Shown here: positions 37,676-46,306 of the stretch, one piece after another
How the letters are laid out: every line of letters starts with the position of its first letter
Position numbering within the stretch: the first letter of the stretch is position 1
Assembly (NCBI GenBank): GCA_942492835.1
Contig: OW818645.1
Span: forward strand, 372,001 to 436,000
DNA from: GWB2-37-7 sp942492835
Lineage (GTDB): Bacteria; Bacillota; Clostridia; Lutisporales; Lutisporaceae
Length of the DNA stretch: 64,000 nucleotides
Direction of reading: 5' to 3'
Position numbers and translations under genes: made by a program
Notes under the pieces: model-generated
Databases searched by the model: none
Told to the model about the DNA's origin: nothing
The model's input: the letters and a program-made list of their open reading frames with translations, nothing else

Positions 37676-39334
37676 TTAACTTTCACAGCTCTCCTCTGTC
37701 TCCGTATTTACATAATTCACAATGACGAGGAAAATATGCATTAGCAATCTTGAATAATTATGATGGAATACTCGTCTATCAGCAAACCCATGTAATATAT
37801 TATTCCTTAAATTGAGCCCCATTTCATCAATAAGATTGTACTCAATATATTTGTATAAATCTTCACCTAAATATTCCTTAATATCATCGTCTTTTAGTAT
37901 ATCTTGAAGGTTAACATTAGTTTGTGCTTCAACATCAATCTTCATTGTTTGAATTTGTGTCCCTTTGACCTTTTTGTACATATCCCTTAAAACCATCTCT
38001 ATTAAGACTACTGAAAAATGCATAAATTCAAATGCCTTATCTGCATTATAATAAGATACCACCTTATCAAAGTACAATTTTGTTTTCTCGCTCAACCAAT
38101 CGCTCCCACTGACAAGGTTTTCAACCTCACTTACCAACGCTTCAAAATCTTCTTCCAGACGGGATATTAGCGGTAATATGCTAAATCTCATATTGAAGCC
38201 ATAATACAATTCCTTATATTTCGGTTCATCTGTTTTTTTCATTATTCTACCCTCTCCAATAGTAAAGCTTGAAAAAATGTTGCTAATACTTGGCTGCTGG
38301 TTTGAATCTTTTATTAATGAGTAACTCGGGTAAGGAATATATATCTCAATTGAAGTTACTGTTTCTCCAATATTTTCTATCTCGACACATATCCTTTTGT
38401 TAATGTTTTTTAGTATATCCTTAAAGCTGTTTTCCTTGAGATATATATCTTGAATTTTTTTGACCTTATTGATCTTAGTAATTTCTTCATCTCTAAGTTT
38501 TGTCACAGTTTTATGCCATTTAATATCATTATCACTAATAAAAGACTCTAAGGCAGCCAAAGCCTTTTCTTCCATAGCCTTATTTCCTATATGGTTAAAA
38601 CCCTTAATTGCTTTTTGCAAGTGACCCAATTCAATTAGTCCTCTACCGCTATTACTTAGTTCCAAGTATAGCTCATACATGTGCTCATAATAATTACTAC
38701 AATCAAAAAACTTATTGTTCTCATACTCAATTTTTTTTATGTAGTTATCAAGGGAGTGAACATCTTTTATCTTTAGTGACCTCTCCATTCGTTCGATATG
38801 TAACTGTTTAAATTTTTCTTCATATTCCTTATTATTAACTTTGTGAAGAGCATGAGCAATACTACTAGTAAAATTAGATAGCTCCCCCGTTCTCAAAGTA
38901 TATACATAAACCACGTCGATCATTTCAAGTATTTTAATATTCATCTGAGTACTTAATATCAAAAGTGCATTTAGAGTATTAACTTCAGAAAGGTTGTTTT
39001 GATTATAATCAAATAGTTTATTATGGTTCTCAACAACTAAATCAATCAACTTCTGGGCTTTTTCATACTTTTCTTTGTCCTTTGATATGCTAGTCAAATA
39101 GTATTCCAAAAAATACTTTATTCTTATATCATCAATTAATCCTAAATTCCGAGTCGCAAATTCTATATGATCATCCCGTTGCTCATTCCATATATCACAA
39201 ACATGATAATAAATATTCATTAGAATCTCGGCTTCATCTGACGAAAATCCACAATCAATATAATCCTGACTTTTTAGATCATCATAATTAACAGTATTAA
39301 GCTTTTCTGCAAGTCTTTTAAAATGTGATTCCAC
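37676..39334 (-). CDS. DUF4209-like protein with HEPN-type motif
   Basis: 552 residues. I start at the GTG at 39334, eight bases after AGGAG; the GTG at 39343 overlaps that site. The protein is long and helical. Residues about 1-320 have no domain I recognise. The C-terminal 120 residues include DKAFEFMHFSVVLIEMVLRDMY and, near the end, LNLRNNILHGFAD, which matches the RxxxxH-G pattern seen in DUF4209 and other HEPN-related domains. Such proteins occur in defence loci, often as RNases. It belongs to a row of five minus-strand genes with gaps of 40-75 bases together with nuclease-like proteins, flanked by repeat copies. Confidence 0.65.
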   Translation of the reverse strand: MESHFKRLAEKLNTVNYDDLKSQDYIDCGFSSDEAEILMNIYYHVCDIWNEQRDDHIEFATRNLGLIDDIRIKYFLEYYLTSISKDKEKYEKAQKLIDLVVENHNKLFDYNQNNLSEVNTLNALLILSTQMNIKILEMIDVVYVYTLRTGELSNFTSSIAHALHKVNNKEYEEKFKQLHIERMERSLKIKDVHSLDNYIKKIEYENNKFFDCSNYYEHMYELYLELSNSGRGLIELGHLQKAIKGFNHIGNKAMEEKALAALESFISDNDIKWHKTVTKLRDEEITKINKVKKIQDIYLKENSFKDILKNINKRICVEIENIGETVTSIEIYIPYPSYSLIKDSNQQPSISNIFSSFTIGEGRIMKKTDEPKYKELYYGFNMRFSILPLISRLEEDFEALVSEVENLVSGSDWLSEKTKLYFDKVVSYYNADKAFEFMHFSVVLIEMVLRDMYKKVKGTQIQTMKIDVEAQTNVNLQDILKDDDIKEYLGEDLYKYIEYNLIDEMGLNLRNNILHGFADRRVFHHNYSRLLMHIFLVIVNYVNTETEESCES

Positions 39335-39407
39335 CAAGCACACTCCTAACTATTCATTATTTTGTATCGTTAACACTTTGTACTTTCAGCATCTTAAGCA
39401 TATTATA

Positions 39408-40730
39408 TTAGACCTTTGGCCTCCATACCAACGTGTTATATAAAGGAATAAGCATCGTTATATACTTTATAATTTCATTACTAATTGAATTTATATCGAG
39501 AAGGACTTTATCGTCAGCCGGATAAAGTAACTTTAAATAAGATTCAAATCCTTCCTTATCATAAGCTCGAAGGAAACTACAAAATTCTTCTGGTTTTCTA
39601 TTATCTATATCAAAGCTATGAGATTCTGTCGTAGCATCTTTATAGATTTCCCATGTCATACCATGCCCCTTTAACTTGGAAATTTCTTTTGTTATTTTGG
39701 GCTCTAGCTGATTAATATTATCATGTAGATTGCTCCTATCAATTGCATCATGTCTTACAGCTAAAAATAAGTTTATCTCAAACCCACTTGGCACGATACA
39801 AAATTGCAGACAACCATGTTTCTGAAAACCTTTGATTTCATCTTTTTCTCTACGATCCAACCACTCGTTAACAATATCAACTTCCTTTTTAGTCTTACCA
39901 TAACGGATACCTAGCCAAGCAACTTTTCCTTTGTTATATTCACAAGGGCGAATTAGTGATGTTACATGGTTTGAATTCCAATGGCATTCTACCCCAAGCT
40001 TCTTTATTTTAGGATAAATATTATTATGTATCGCAAGAATTTTATTCTGTACAACTTTTCTCTGTTCTCTGATATTTAAGTCATCTCTTGTTGCATTTCT
40101 ATTAAAGAATGTCTCATAATCTAAAAATGTAAAATAGTAATTATCTATATCATAATCATCTGGGTCCATAGCATCACCCTGATGTATATACCCATTTATT
40201 TTTTTTCTTAGTTCTTTCTGCGCCTGCTTGAGCTTTTCGATTTCATCTTGATTATCTTTATAATATTTAATTACGTCATCTGTTACCAAAGTTGAACGAA
40301 AATCACAATACTCAAAAAAGCTGTCTAGTTCTTTAAGCTTTTCACCTTCAACAGCTTCAATATTATCAAATTCAATATTCTTTGAGAAACCTCCTGTTGT
40401 AAAGTTTGAGGAACCATATACCACTTTGTTAACCTTTCCCTTTAGTAAATAGACCTTAGAGTGAAATGTATGATTAAAGAATATCTTAACTAATGCAATC
40501 TTACACATTTCTTCCAATAGTTCATGAGGTTTATCTTGCGAAAATTCATTTGATATATATACATGAACTCGTTCCTTCTTAAGAGCATTCTTTTTTACTA
40601 ATTCCTTTAATATGCGAAGTCCCTCATTAGAGAAAAAAGCTGTTCCAATATATAATTCTTTAACATTGTCCATGCAAATTAGTTCTTCTTCTAAAACAAT
40701 CTTGTTGACACCCTTACTCCAGTAATACAT
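39408..40730 (-). CDS. Phospholipase D superfamily protein, candidate nuclease
   Basis: 440 residues. An N-terminal PLD-type domain shows FHSKVYLLKG near residue 90 (HxK) and YGSSNFTTGGF near 107 (GSxN), that is, one HKD-type catalytic motif with Lys where the Asp usually stands. Single-motif PLD nucleases act as dimers; BfiI and the NgoFVII group are restriction enzymes of this kind. A coiled coil (DNQDEIEKLKQAQKELRKK) links it to a C-terminal part of about 250 residues of unknown fold. The ATG at 40730 has GGTGA in front. Neighbours are a small HTH-like protein and a PD-(D/E)xK-like protein, so DNA cleavage in a defence setting is plausible. Confidence 0.7.
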   Translation of the reverse strand: MYYWSKGVNKIVLEEELICMDNVKELYIGTAFFSNEGLRILKELVKKNALKKERVHVYISNEFSQDKPHELLEEMCKIALVKIFFNHTFHSKVYLLKGKVNKVVYGSSNFTTGGFSKNIEFDNIEAVEGEKLKELDSFFEYCDFRSTLVTDDVIKYYKDNQDEIEKLKQAQKELRKKINGYIHQGDAMDPDDYDIDNYYFTFLDYETFFNRNATRDDLNIREQRKVVQNKILAIHNNIYPKIKKLGVECHWNSNHVTSLIRPCEYNKGKVAWLGIRYGKTKKEVDIVNEWLDRREKDEIKGFQKHGCLQFCIVPSGFEINLFLAVRHDAIDRSNLHDNINQLEPKITKEISKLKGHGMTWEIYKDATTESHSFDIDNRKPEEFCSFLRAYDKEGFESYLKLLYPADDKVLLDINSISNEIIKYITMLIPLYNTLVWRPKV

Positions 40731-40803
40731 TTTTTCACCGCCTTATCCAATGTCCCTATCTCATTTGATCGTTCCAAACTATATAGTAAATTGCACTGGA
40801 CTT

Positions 40804-41028
40804 CTATTTAGGCATTACATACTTAGCAAGCTTTATCCCTTTACTCACTTCCGTTGCATATGACTTATTAATTCCAGATTCGCTGATTATATCACTAGCA
40901 CTAATATCATTCGCTCGGATTATATCTGCATACTTAACACCAAAGAAGTGAATGTTGGCAACTTGATACCCCTCAGGAGCTTTATCATACATCTCTCTTA
41001 GTATTGTGCCTAGTTGTTTCGCTGTCAT
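40804..41028 (-). CDS. Small HTH-like protein, possible regulator or specificity factor
   Basis: 74 residues from the ATG at 41028, seven bases after GGGAGGC; the longer frame to 41070 has no site. The protein begins MTAKQLGTILREMYDKAP. Its C-terminal half, AGDI-free but reading ASDIISESGINKSYATEVSKG, looks like a helix-turn-helix with the second helix SGINKSYATEV. The family is not known to me. It lies 73 bases upstream of the PLD gene and 55 downstream of the nuclease-like gene, on the same strand, so it may control the block. Confidence 0.55.
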   Translation of the reverse strand: MTAKQLGTILREMYDKAPEGYQVANIHFFGVKYADIIRANDISASDIISESGINKSYATEVSKGIKLAKYVMPK

Positions 41029-41083
41029 TTTGTTTACGCCTCCCTGATTATATTTTTTGTCATTACACATATAAATATCTATG

Positions 41084-41584
41084 TTATTTCTTATAGATTA
41101 AGTATGCTGAATCATTGCCAACACTCACTCTGAATCTATAAGACCTAAAGTTGCCTCTAACCATATGTTTTTCGAATCGGTTATTTTGCAGTAGTTCATT
41201 CCAAGGATATAACCAAATTTCAGCAACAGTGTAGTTATCATCTAGATGTACAAACATCAAATGAGTAGGGCAATCTTCTCCTTCAATGTTAGGAATTGCA
41301 CTTGTATTATTCCATCCACTGCCATACCCTTTTCTTGTTTTAACTGAAACCTTCATACCATCATCAGTTTCAAAATCATGCTCGTTTGCATCCACAACTA
41401 ATCTACCATTGAATAGTATTTTCCCGTATATTTCACCTAACCACCCTACTATTTCATCACCCTTCAGCACTTTGTTATCAGCATATTTCCCGAGTATTTC
41501 TTTAATATTTTGTGATGCCCTTCTCATTGCTTCAAACTCACTAATTAGTTCGCTTTCTATGGTTAAAAATTTTTGTTTATCCAT
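41084..41584 (-). CDS. PD-(D/E)xK-like nuclease candidate
   Basis: 166 residues from an ATG behind GGGGG. After a helical N-terminus with GDEIVGWLGEIYGKILF comes HDFETDDGMKVSVKTRKG (about 68-85). A strand carrying an acidic residue followed by xVKTR is the usual active-site hairpin of PD-(D/E)xK nucleases, here D/E...V-x-V-K, and the upstream Glu residues (DEIVGWLGE) would fit the first helix. The remaining strands (HLMFVHLDD, AEIWLYPWNEL) fit the same fold. Restriction-like activity is an inference. It is the second gene of the minus-strand block, 39 bases after the unknown gene at 41624. Confidence 0.5.
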   Translation of the reverse strand: MDKQKFLTIESELISEFEAMRRASQNIKEILGKYADNKVLKGDEIVGWLGEIYGKILFNGRLVVDANEHDFETDDGMKVSVKTRKGYGSGWNNTSAIPNIEGEDCPTHLMFVHLDDNYTVAEIWLYPWNELLQNNRFEKHMVRGNFRSYRFRVSVGNDSAYLIYKK

Positions 41585-41623
41585 GTTTATACCCCCATTT
41601 ATAGTCTAATATAAGCTGATTAT

Positions 41624-42298
41624 CTAGGAATTAATATCTAGGAATCCGTATTTATTAAAGTATTCTTCTAATTTTTCATCTAAATAATCCTTTGCCATCT
41701 CAGTGATTTTTAGGTGAGATTTTTGTGAATGCACCCTATTCAAAGATGCTCTATCAGCCTTTGAGTTATTTACTAAACTTGGATATGTCTTAGTTCCGAT
41801 AGAATCATATAATAAATGTAATGGTAATGTTGTTTTGATAGGAGTATTAATAAATCTTCCTTCTTTAAACTCTAAATAGTATGGATAATCCTTTCTGCTA
41901 TAATCGGCAGCTATTTCTTGTTCAGTTACAATATTTCTTTCATTATAGCCGTATGTTACAGTTCTTCCAATAATCATAGGTGATGGCCTATTCTTGTCAT
42001 CATAACTTAAGGCAGTAATATATAATACTTCGTTATCTTTAATACCACTAGGCTTTATATTAAAGTAGATACGATTTCTATCTGATTTTCTTCTTGCTGC
42101 AAAAAAGTTGATATTATTATCTAACCTCTCTGTAGATCTAGCTATAAACTTAATCCAAGCCCCGCTTGAATTTTGTAATCTTTGATTAGTTAAAACCTCT
42201 TCTAGAATATCAGTCTTTTTAGCAGGAATAATATCCTCAGGTTGCTCTTCTCTGGGTGTCCAAGGTTCCTTGTTCAACCGAGCTCCTCTTTTACCCAT
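41624..42298 (-). CDS. Unknown protein, probably N-terminally truncated at a repeat
   Basis: 224 residues if the ATG at 42298 is used, but no ribosome binding site precedes it. The same frame is open for another 35 codons up to the edge of the repeat copy at 42403, reading through GGGQITKEWIEKEIELVAK, which looks like real protein. There is no ATG, GTG or TTG in that extension, so the gene seems to have lost its 5' end where the repeat begins. The body is basic (FAARRKSDRNRIYFNIKPS, DRASLNRVHSQKSH) and ends with a helical tail. I recognise no family. It is the first gene of the candidate defence block; loss of its start may have silenced it. Confidence 0.5.
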   Translation of the reverse strand: MGKRGARLNKEPWTPREEQPEDIIPAKKTDILEEVLTNQRLQNSSGAWIKFIARSTERLDNNINFFAARRKSDRNRIYFNIKPSGIKDNEVLYITALSYDDKNRPSPMIIGRTVTYGYNERNIVTEQEIAADYSRKDYPYYLEFKEGRFINTPIKTTLPLHLLYDSIGTKTYPSLVNNSKADRASLNRVHSQKSHLKITEMAKDYLDEKLEEYFNKYGFLDINS

Positions 42299-42402
42299 GT
42301 TGGCTTTGGATATACCTTTCTTTAGATTTTTTGATATTTTTGCTACTAATTCAATCTCTTTTTCTATCCATTCTTTTGTTATTTGACCTCCTCCAGGAGC
42401 TC

Positions 42403-42627
42403 TATGTGCCAGACACCATAGTTATCCAGTTATACTCTTGTCAAATTGCATAACCTATGGTCTTACTACACTCTTTAATCTGTTTTAAAGCAAGCTTATC
42501 TATGCTTTCTCTGAAAATGTATTTATTTTTCTACATATTTTCCATACAGAGCAGCCCTACACTATATTATTTGAATGATTTATTTAACTCAATAACTGGA
42601 TAACTCCGGTAGCTGGCACATATGTTC
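42403..42627 (+). repeat. 220-bp repeat family, best-preserved full copy
   Basis: The left end ATGTGCCAGACACCATAGTT (42403-42422) and the reverse complement of the right end match at about 25 of 30 bases, giving terminal inverted repeats. TA flanks both ends (TA-TGTGCCAG and CTGGCACA-TA). The interior is AT-rich and has no coding capacity of its own. Its right edge supplies the last 13 codons and the stop of the truncated methyltransferase, and its left edge cuts the gene at 41624-42298. Confidence 0.85.
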
Positions 42628-43062
42628 TTCTATTTTTTTTGCAACCGCATCTAAATCAGAAAAGTAATGCAGTATTCCGCCTTCTAAATAAACAATATCA
42701 AAACTGTTTTGCATACTATTAATATCTAATTCTAAAAAATCCGATACAATATATGTTAAATTTACATTAGCTTTATCAGCTACTTCCATGGCATATTTTT
42801 TATTAGCCTCAGAAATATCTACAATAGTTACATCGGCTCCAAGTATTGCTAATGGAACTGCCTTTTTTCCACAAGAACCAAGCAAATTAGCAATTTTCTT
42901 TCCGTTAACATCACCAAGATATTCAATATGTCTTCGCAAACATTTTTCAGGTTGTTTTATCATATCTTTAGCGACATCACTGGGTAAACCCAATTCATTC
43001 ATCCAAAATTCATAAGACTTATATGTCCATGCTTCTTTATTTAACTGACTTTGCTTATTCAT
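42589..43062 (-). pseudogene. Truncated second copy of the methyltransferase
   Basis: 157 residues. The first 144 match the protein at 29935-30726 except at four positions (His41Cys, Lys53Asn, Ser82Ala and a Ser-to-Ala near 139). The last 13 residues, EEHMCQLPELSSY, and the stop are encoded by the repeat at 42403-42627. The C-terminal half of the SAM fold, including the GGKLVLNDF region, is missing, so activity is unlikely. The upstream 180 bases are also duplicated. High identity means a recent duplication. Confidence 0.85.
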
Positions 43063-43074
43063 TAACTTTGTAGC

Positions 43075-43245
43075 CTCATTTCATATTTAAAGTTTTATAT
43101 GCCATATACTATAGTAATACATATAGTATTCCGCTATGGTCTTATCTCTTATGTTTTCAATAGGAAGTAGCCCTACCCCTATATTACCTGAATGATTGAT
43201 TTAACTCAATAACTGGATAACCACTGTAGCTGGCACATATGTTCT
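43075..43245 (+). repeat. 220-bp repeat family, diverged copy paired with 30745-30909
   Basis: It shares the diverged left half (CATTTCATATTTAAAGTTTTAT) with the copy upstream of the intact methyltransferase and the standard right end TGGCACATATGTTCT. Both this copy and 30745-30909 sit at the start of a methyltransferase gene, so the gene and this repeat moved as one unit. Confidence 0.7.
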
Positions 43246-43258
43246 TAATGTTCTATTT

Positions 43259-43465
43259 TTATTCTATTTCAATCAATTTTATAAATTTAGCACTACTATT
43301 TTCCCAATATACAGAAAAGATATATATATACTTTCCTTGAGGGATACTGGTGTCTACATTGTTGTCATCCTGTATTATTTTCAGATAATTATTACCCGAT
43401 TCAATATCTCGATGAATCGGAATTTTTACATCAAATTTTTCAATAAACTTATCCTTGAGAACCTT
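43259..43465 (-). pseudogene. C-terminal fragment of an unknown gene
   Basis: A frame of 68 codons and a TAA at 43259, with coding character (KIPIHRDIESGNNYLKIIQ, YIYIFSVYWENSSAKF) but no start. It overlaps the 3' end of the kinase gene by 17 bases and stops 14 bases from a repeat right end. It seems to be the tail of a lost gene. The family is unknown. Confidence 0.35.
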
Positions 43466-44003
43466 GCTTCAAATATTCATGGACTATAATTTCAACATTC
43501 TTATTTAAGTCCTCATCTCCATTTAGCCGAAGTACTTTACATGGTAATGAATTAGCCCATTGTGCATGTGTACTCATACACGGAGAACTATCGCTATCAT
43601 ATCTTGCTGAGTTATCAAGAAAACGGCAATGCTCTTCATACATATCGCCACCTTCCATAATCCTCTCTCTGTATACTTCATATTCTCTCTTATGAATTCG
43701 GGCAATTCTCGTATCAATGGATGCAGTAATATGTATTGCTAAATCAAATAATGGAACAAATGGTGCATTAAAGCTATCCATTGAACCTGCCATCACAAAA
43801 TGATTTCCTTTTGATATATCTGTCATTAATCTATTAATCTTTTCCTCACGAGTATACATAACGGTAAAAGGTTTATCCGTATCTTTTCTCCAAATATAAT
43901 CGTCTATATCAAAATAAGGAAAATCAAGCTTTTCTGCAACTAATTTCCCCAATGTTGTTTTTCCAGAACCAGATGAACCAAAAATAATAATTCCTCTTGC
44001 CAT
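43449..44003 (-). CDS. P-loop kinase, adenylate/shikimate kinase-like
   Basis: 184 residues with an ATG at 44003 behind GGAGGT. A Walker A motif GSSGSGKTT is at residues 9-17, YFDIDDYIW follows as the usual acidic substrate-binding stretch, and a lid-like region with ARIHKREYEVYRER lies near residue 120. This is the layout of small-molecule kinases of the AAA_17/AAA_18 type that annotators often call adenylate kinase-like or topology modulation protein. The phosphate acceptor is unknown. It lies between two repeat copies and has no functional neighbour. Confidence 0.85.
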   Translation of the reverse strand: MARGIIIFGSSGSGKTTLGKLVAEKLDFPYFDIDDYIWRKDTDKPFTVMYTREEKINRLMTDISKGNHFVMAGSMDSFNAPFVPLFDLAIHITASIDTRIARIHKREYEVYRERIMEGGDMYEEHCRFLDNSARYDSDSSPCMSTHAQWANSLPCKVLRLNGDEDLNKNVEIIVHEYLKQGSQG

Positions 44004-44154
44004 TTCTTTTAACCTCCATAACGCAAAATTCTTATTTATCTATCTTTTTAATTGTTTCTTCAATTCCTCATAATCCGCTAACTGAATAATCAGTTTCTTT
44101 TTATCCTGTTTCACTTTTTACCTGTTCTCTGAGAACAAGTATTCTTTCATCCTT

Positions 44155-44250
44155 TTTCTGTATATTTTCCATAGAGGGCAGCCCTACACTATATTATTTG
44201 AATGATTGATTTAACTCAATAAATGGATAACTCTCGTAGCTGGCATAAAT
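44155..44250 (+). repeat. 220-bp repeat family, right-half copy
   Basis: Only the right part is present, from CATAGAGGGCAGCCCTACAC to CTCGTAGCTGGCATAAATGG. The end differs from the others (GGCATAAATGGCAT instead of GGCACATATGTTCT), so this copy is older or has been altered at the edge. Confidence 0.75.
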
Positions 44251-44334
44251 GGCATTCATTCTTCTAATAATAGTTGACATTTTATATACAATATCATAAC
44301 ATATAATAACATTAATGATATATAGAGGTATAAA

Positions 44335-45033
44335 ATGAATAAATACCTAAAACTTACACTTATATTATGTGTCGTTTTAATCATAGGATTTCAACTTAAT
44401 TCTACATTTGTTAAAAAGGAGAATACAATTATTATCGATATAAACCAAATTAACGAAATAAAACCAGTAATAGAAGAATATTTTAGCAATTATTTTGACT
44501 CTATTAAAACTGGAAACTCAGCAAATTTAGTTAAAATAATAAATGATAATAAGTTTAAGGAGTATATCGATTTATTAGTAACTTCAAGGCATTCTTACTT
44601 TGAAAATATAAATCAAAATTTATATGATTATGATTTTACTACTAATTTGAATTATGCAAGAGAAGACGGAGCAAAATATGTTGTAAATGTAAAACTACAC
44701 TCTTCCCTAGTTTATGAAAATGATAAAACTTCTAAGACTACATGTAAGGGCGATGATTATTTATTTATTTTAGAAAAAGTTAAAAATAAATGGATTATTG
44801 ATTCAATTATATATGACGAAAATGAATCAGCAGACCCAAGTAAAATTAATGATGAAAATTATATAAATAATAAGTTAAAAGCTTTAAAAGAAGACATAAA
44901 AGAAATGGAAGAAAGAATAAAAGAAATTAATAAGATAAAAAATAATATCAATAATTCTGATTCTAATAAAACACCTGATGATAAGCAATCAATTAGTCCT
45001 ATATTCACAAGTGAAATTATGTTCTTCACATAA
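44335..45033 (+). CDS. Membrane-anchored or secreted protein, C-terminally truncated by a repeat
   Basis: 232 residues. The N-terminus is a signal anchor (LKLTLILCVVLIIGFQL, about 5-21). The middle part (about 35-165) resembles the N-terminal domain of clostridial secreted proteins that end in an Amidase_6 domain; this is a recollection of pattern, not a tested match. A charged coiled coil follows (LKEDIKEMEERIKEINKIK, about 181-199). The final residues SEIMFFT end at a TAA supplied by the repeat copy that begins at 45029. A catalytic domain downstream, if there was one, has been lost. AGAGG precedes the ATG. The function is unknown. Confidence 0.65.
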   Translation: MNKYLKLTLILCVVLIIGFQLNSTFVKKENTIIIDINQINEIKPVIEEYFSNYFDSIKTGNSANLVKIINDNKFKEYIDLLVTSRHSYFENINQNLYDYDFTTNLNYAREDGAKYVVNVKLHSSLVYENDKTSKTTCKGDDYLFILEKVKNKWIIDSIIYDENESADPSKINDENYINNKLKALKEDIKEMEERIKEINKIKNNINNSDSNKTPDDKQSISPIFTSEIMFFT

Positions 45034-45209
45034 CCTATGGTCATGTTGCAATCTTTAAGCTATTTTAAGACAAGCTTATCTATGCTTTTCTGAAAATGTA
45101 TTTCTTTTTTTCGTATATTTCTCATAGAGTACAGCCCTACACTATATTACTTGAATGATTGATTTAGACTCAATAACTGGATAACTACGGTAGCTGGCAC
45201 ATATATTTT
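45029..45209 (+). repeat. 220-bp repeat family, copy lacking the left end
   Basis: From CATAACCTATGGTC to GCTGGCACATATATTTT. The first 35-40 bases of the standard left end are absent, and the junction coincides with the stop codon of the preceding gene. Interior blocks AAGCTTATCTATGCTTTTCTG and CAGCCCTACACTATATTA are present. Confidence 0.8.
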
Positions 45210-45423
45210 CTACTCAAGCAACAGTATTAACCTTCCTAACAAGTATTTCAAGGCTAAATCCCTTCAGTTTCACACTTACGCCTACTACCTAACTGTCTAC
45301 ACTTAACATCATAAGTTACCTGATGATGTTAAAGGCTCGCCATGAGTGGTCTGCTAGACATTTCTCAGTAGACATTCCACCCATTATATGATATGCCCTT
45401 ATCTTGATGCACAACCTGGCACC
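45210..45423. other. Unexplained GC-richer intergenic sequence
   Basis: About 210 bases, less AT-rich than the surroundings, with no open frame on either strand. It contains several short complementary blocks (TTAACATCATAAG...TGATGTTAA, GTCTGCTAGACATTTC...GTAGACATTCC), as in structured RNA. It may be the remnant of a mobile element end or a structured RNA. I cannot identify it. Confidence 0.3.
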
Positions 45424-46287
45424 TTAGACTCCGCTTCCTTTAAAGCTCAAATAAACCGCTGAAGCATCGTCACTTTTTTTAAACCTAACATATTCTTTAG
45501 CTTCTGAATCTTCTTCTTCTATTTGCCTTATGCAATTGCATATAGCTTTCAATCCTTTGTTTTGAATATAATCAAAAACCATTGCTTCGTTCATCTTCTT
45601 ATATTTGTCAGTAATAGCATAAAAGCCGTCTGAAGATAATAAGAAATCAACAATTTGACTTTCATTATTAAATAAAATCACATCATTTAAGGAATTATAA
45701 ACAGCTTCATTACTAAAGCTTAGACTCCAATATCCATCTTTCTTATTCGTCTTTAATCTATTTTCAATCAATATTTGATTTATGTACTCTCTTGCTTTCT
45801 CTAAGGTATATCCTTGGTCAATGTATTTTTGCATAGCATTAAGTGCTTCATTATCAAACTTTGGTAATTTATAATCAGCTATTATTCTTACACCTTTACT
45901 ATTTCTAATCCATAATTGGCAGTCTCCAAGAATAAAATACTCTAATTCTTTCTCATTCCACCGAACCAATACTATACCTGAAGAAGGCATATTAATTGCT
46001 TTGATTTCTTTTATTTGGGTAATATTATTATATTCTCTCGTAATATAATCTAAGCCCTCAAGTATAATATCCTTAAGACTTTTATTTAGATTGGATATAT
46101 TGTTAAGCAAATACTTATCCCACATTTCTGCATACCACTTGCCATCACTTTCACTTGGCATATATCTATCGCTTCCTAGACCAGTAGCCGCATCTATAAC
46201 CCACGCTGCATTACTTGTTATATTAGAAATATCTTCATTGTATCTAAATCCTGCGATACTGATTTTATCAGAACTTCTAATTTGCAA
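45424..46287 (-). CDS. PP2C-family protein phosphatase
   Basis: 287 residues from a TTG at 46287 behind AAGGAGG. Motifs of the PP2C fold appear in order: WVIDAATGLG near residue 29 (metal-binding Asp), YFILGDCQLWI near 116 (GD motif), LLSSDGFYAI near 215 (SDG) and KKSDDASAVYLSF near the end (DD/DN motif). It should dephosphorylate Ser/Thr proteins, metal-dependently, in the cytoplasm. The gene is 19 bases downstream of a TPR-membrane protein gene, so the pair is one operon. No kinase is nearby. The target could be the partner itself. Confidence 0.8.
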   Translation of the reverse strand: MQIRSSDKISIAGFRYNEDISNITSNAAWVIDAATGLGSDRYMPSESDGKWYAEMWDKYLLNNISNLNKSLKDIILEGLDYITREYNNITQIKEIKAINMPSSGIVLVRWNEKELEYFILGDCQLWIRNSKGVRIIADYKLPKFDNEALNAMQKYIDQGYTLEKAREYINQILIENRLKTNKKDGYWSLSFSNEAVYNSLNDVILFNNESQIVDFLLSSDGFYAITDKYKKMNEAMVFDYIQNKGLKAICNCIRQIEEEDSEAKEYVRFKKSDDASAVYLSFKGSGV

Positions 46288-46306
46288 ATTTACAACCTCC
46301 TTGCTA

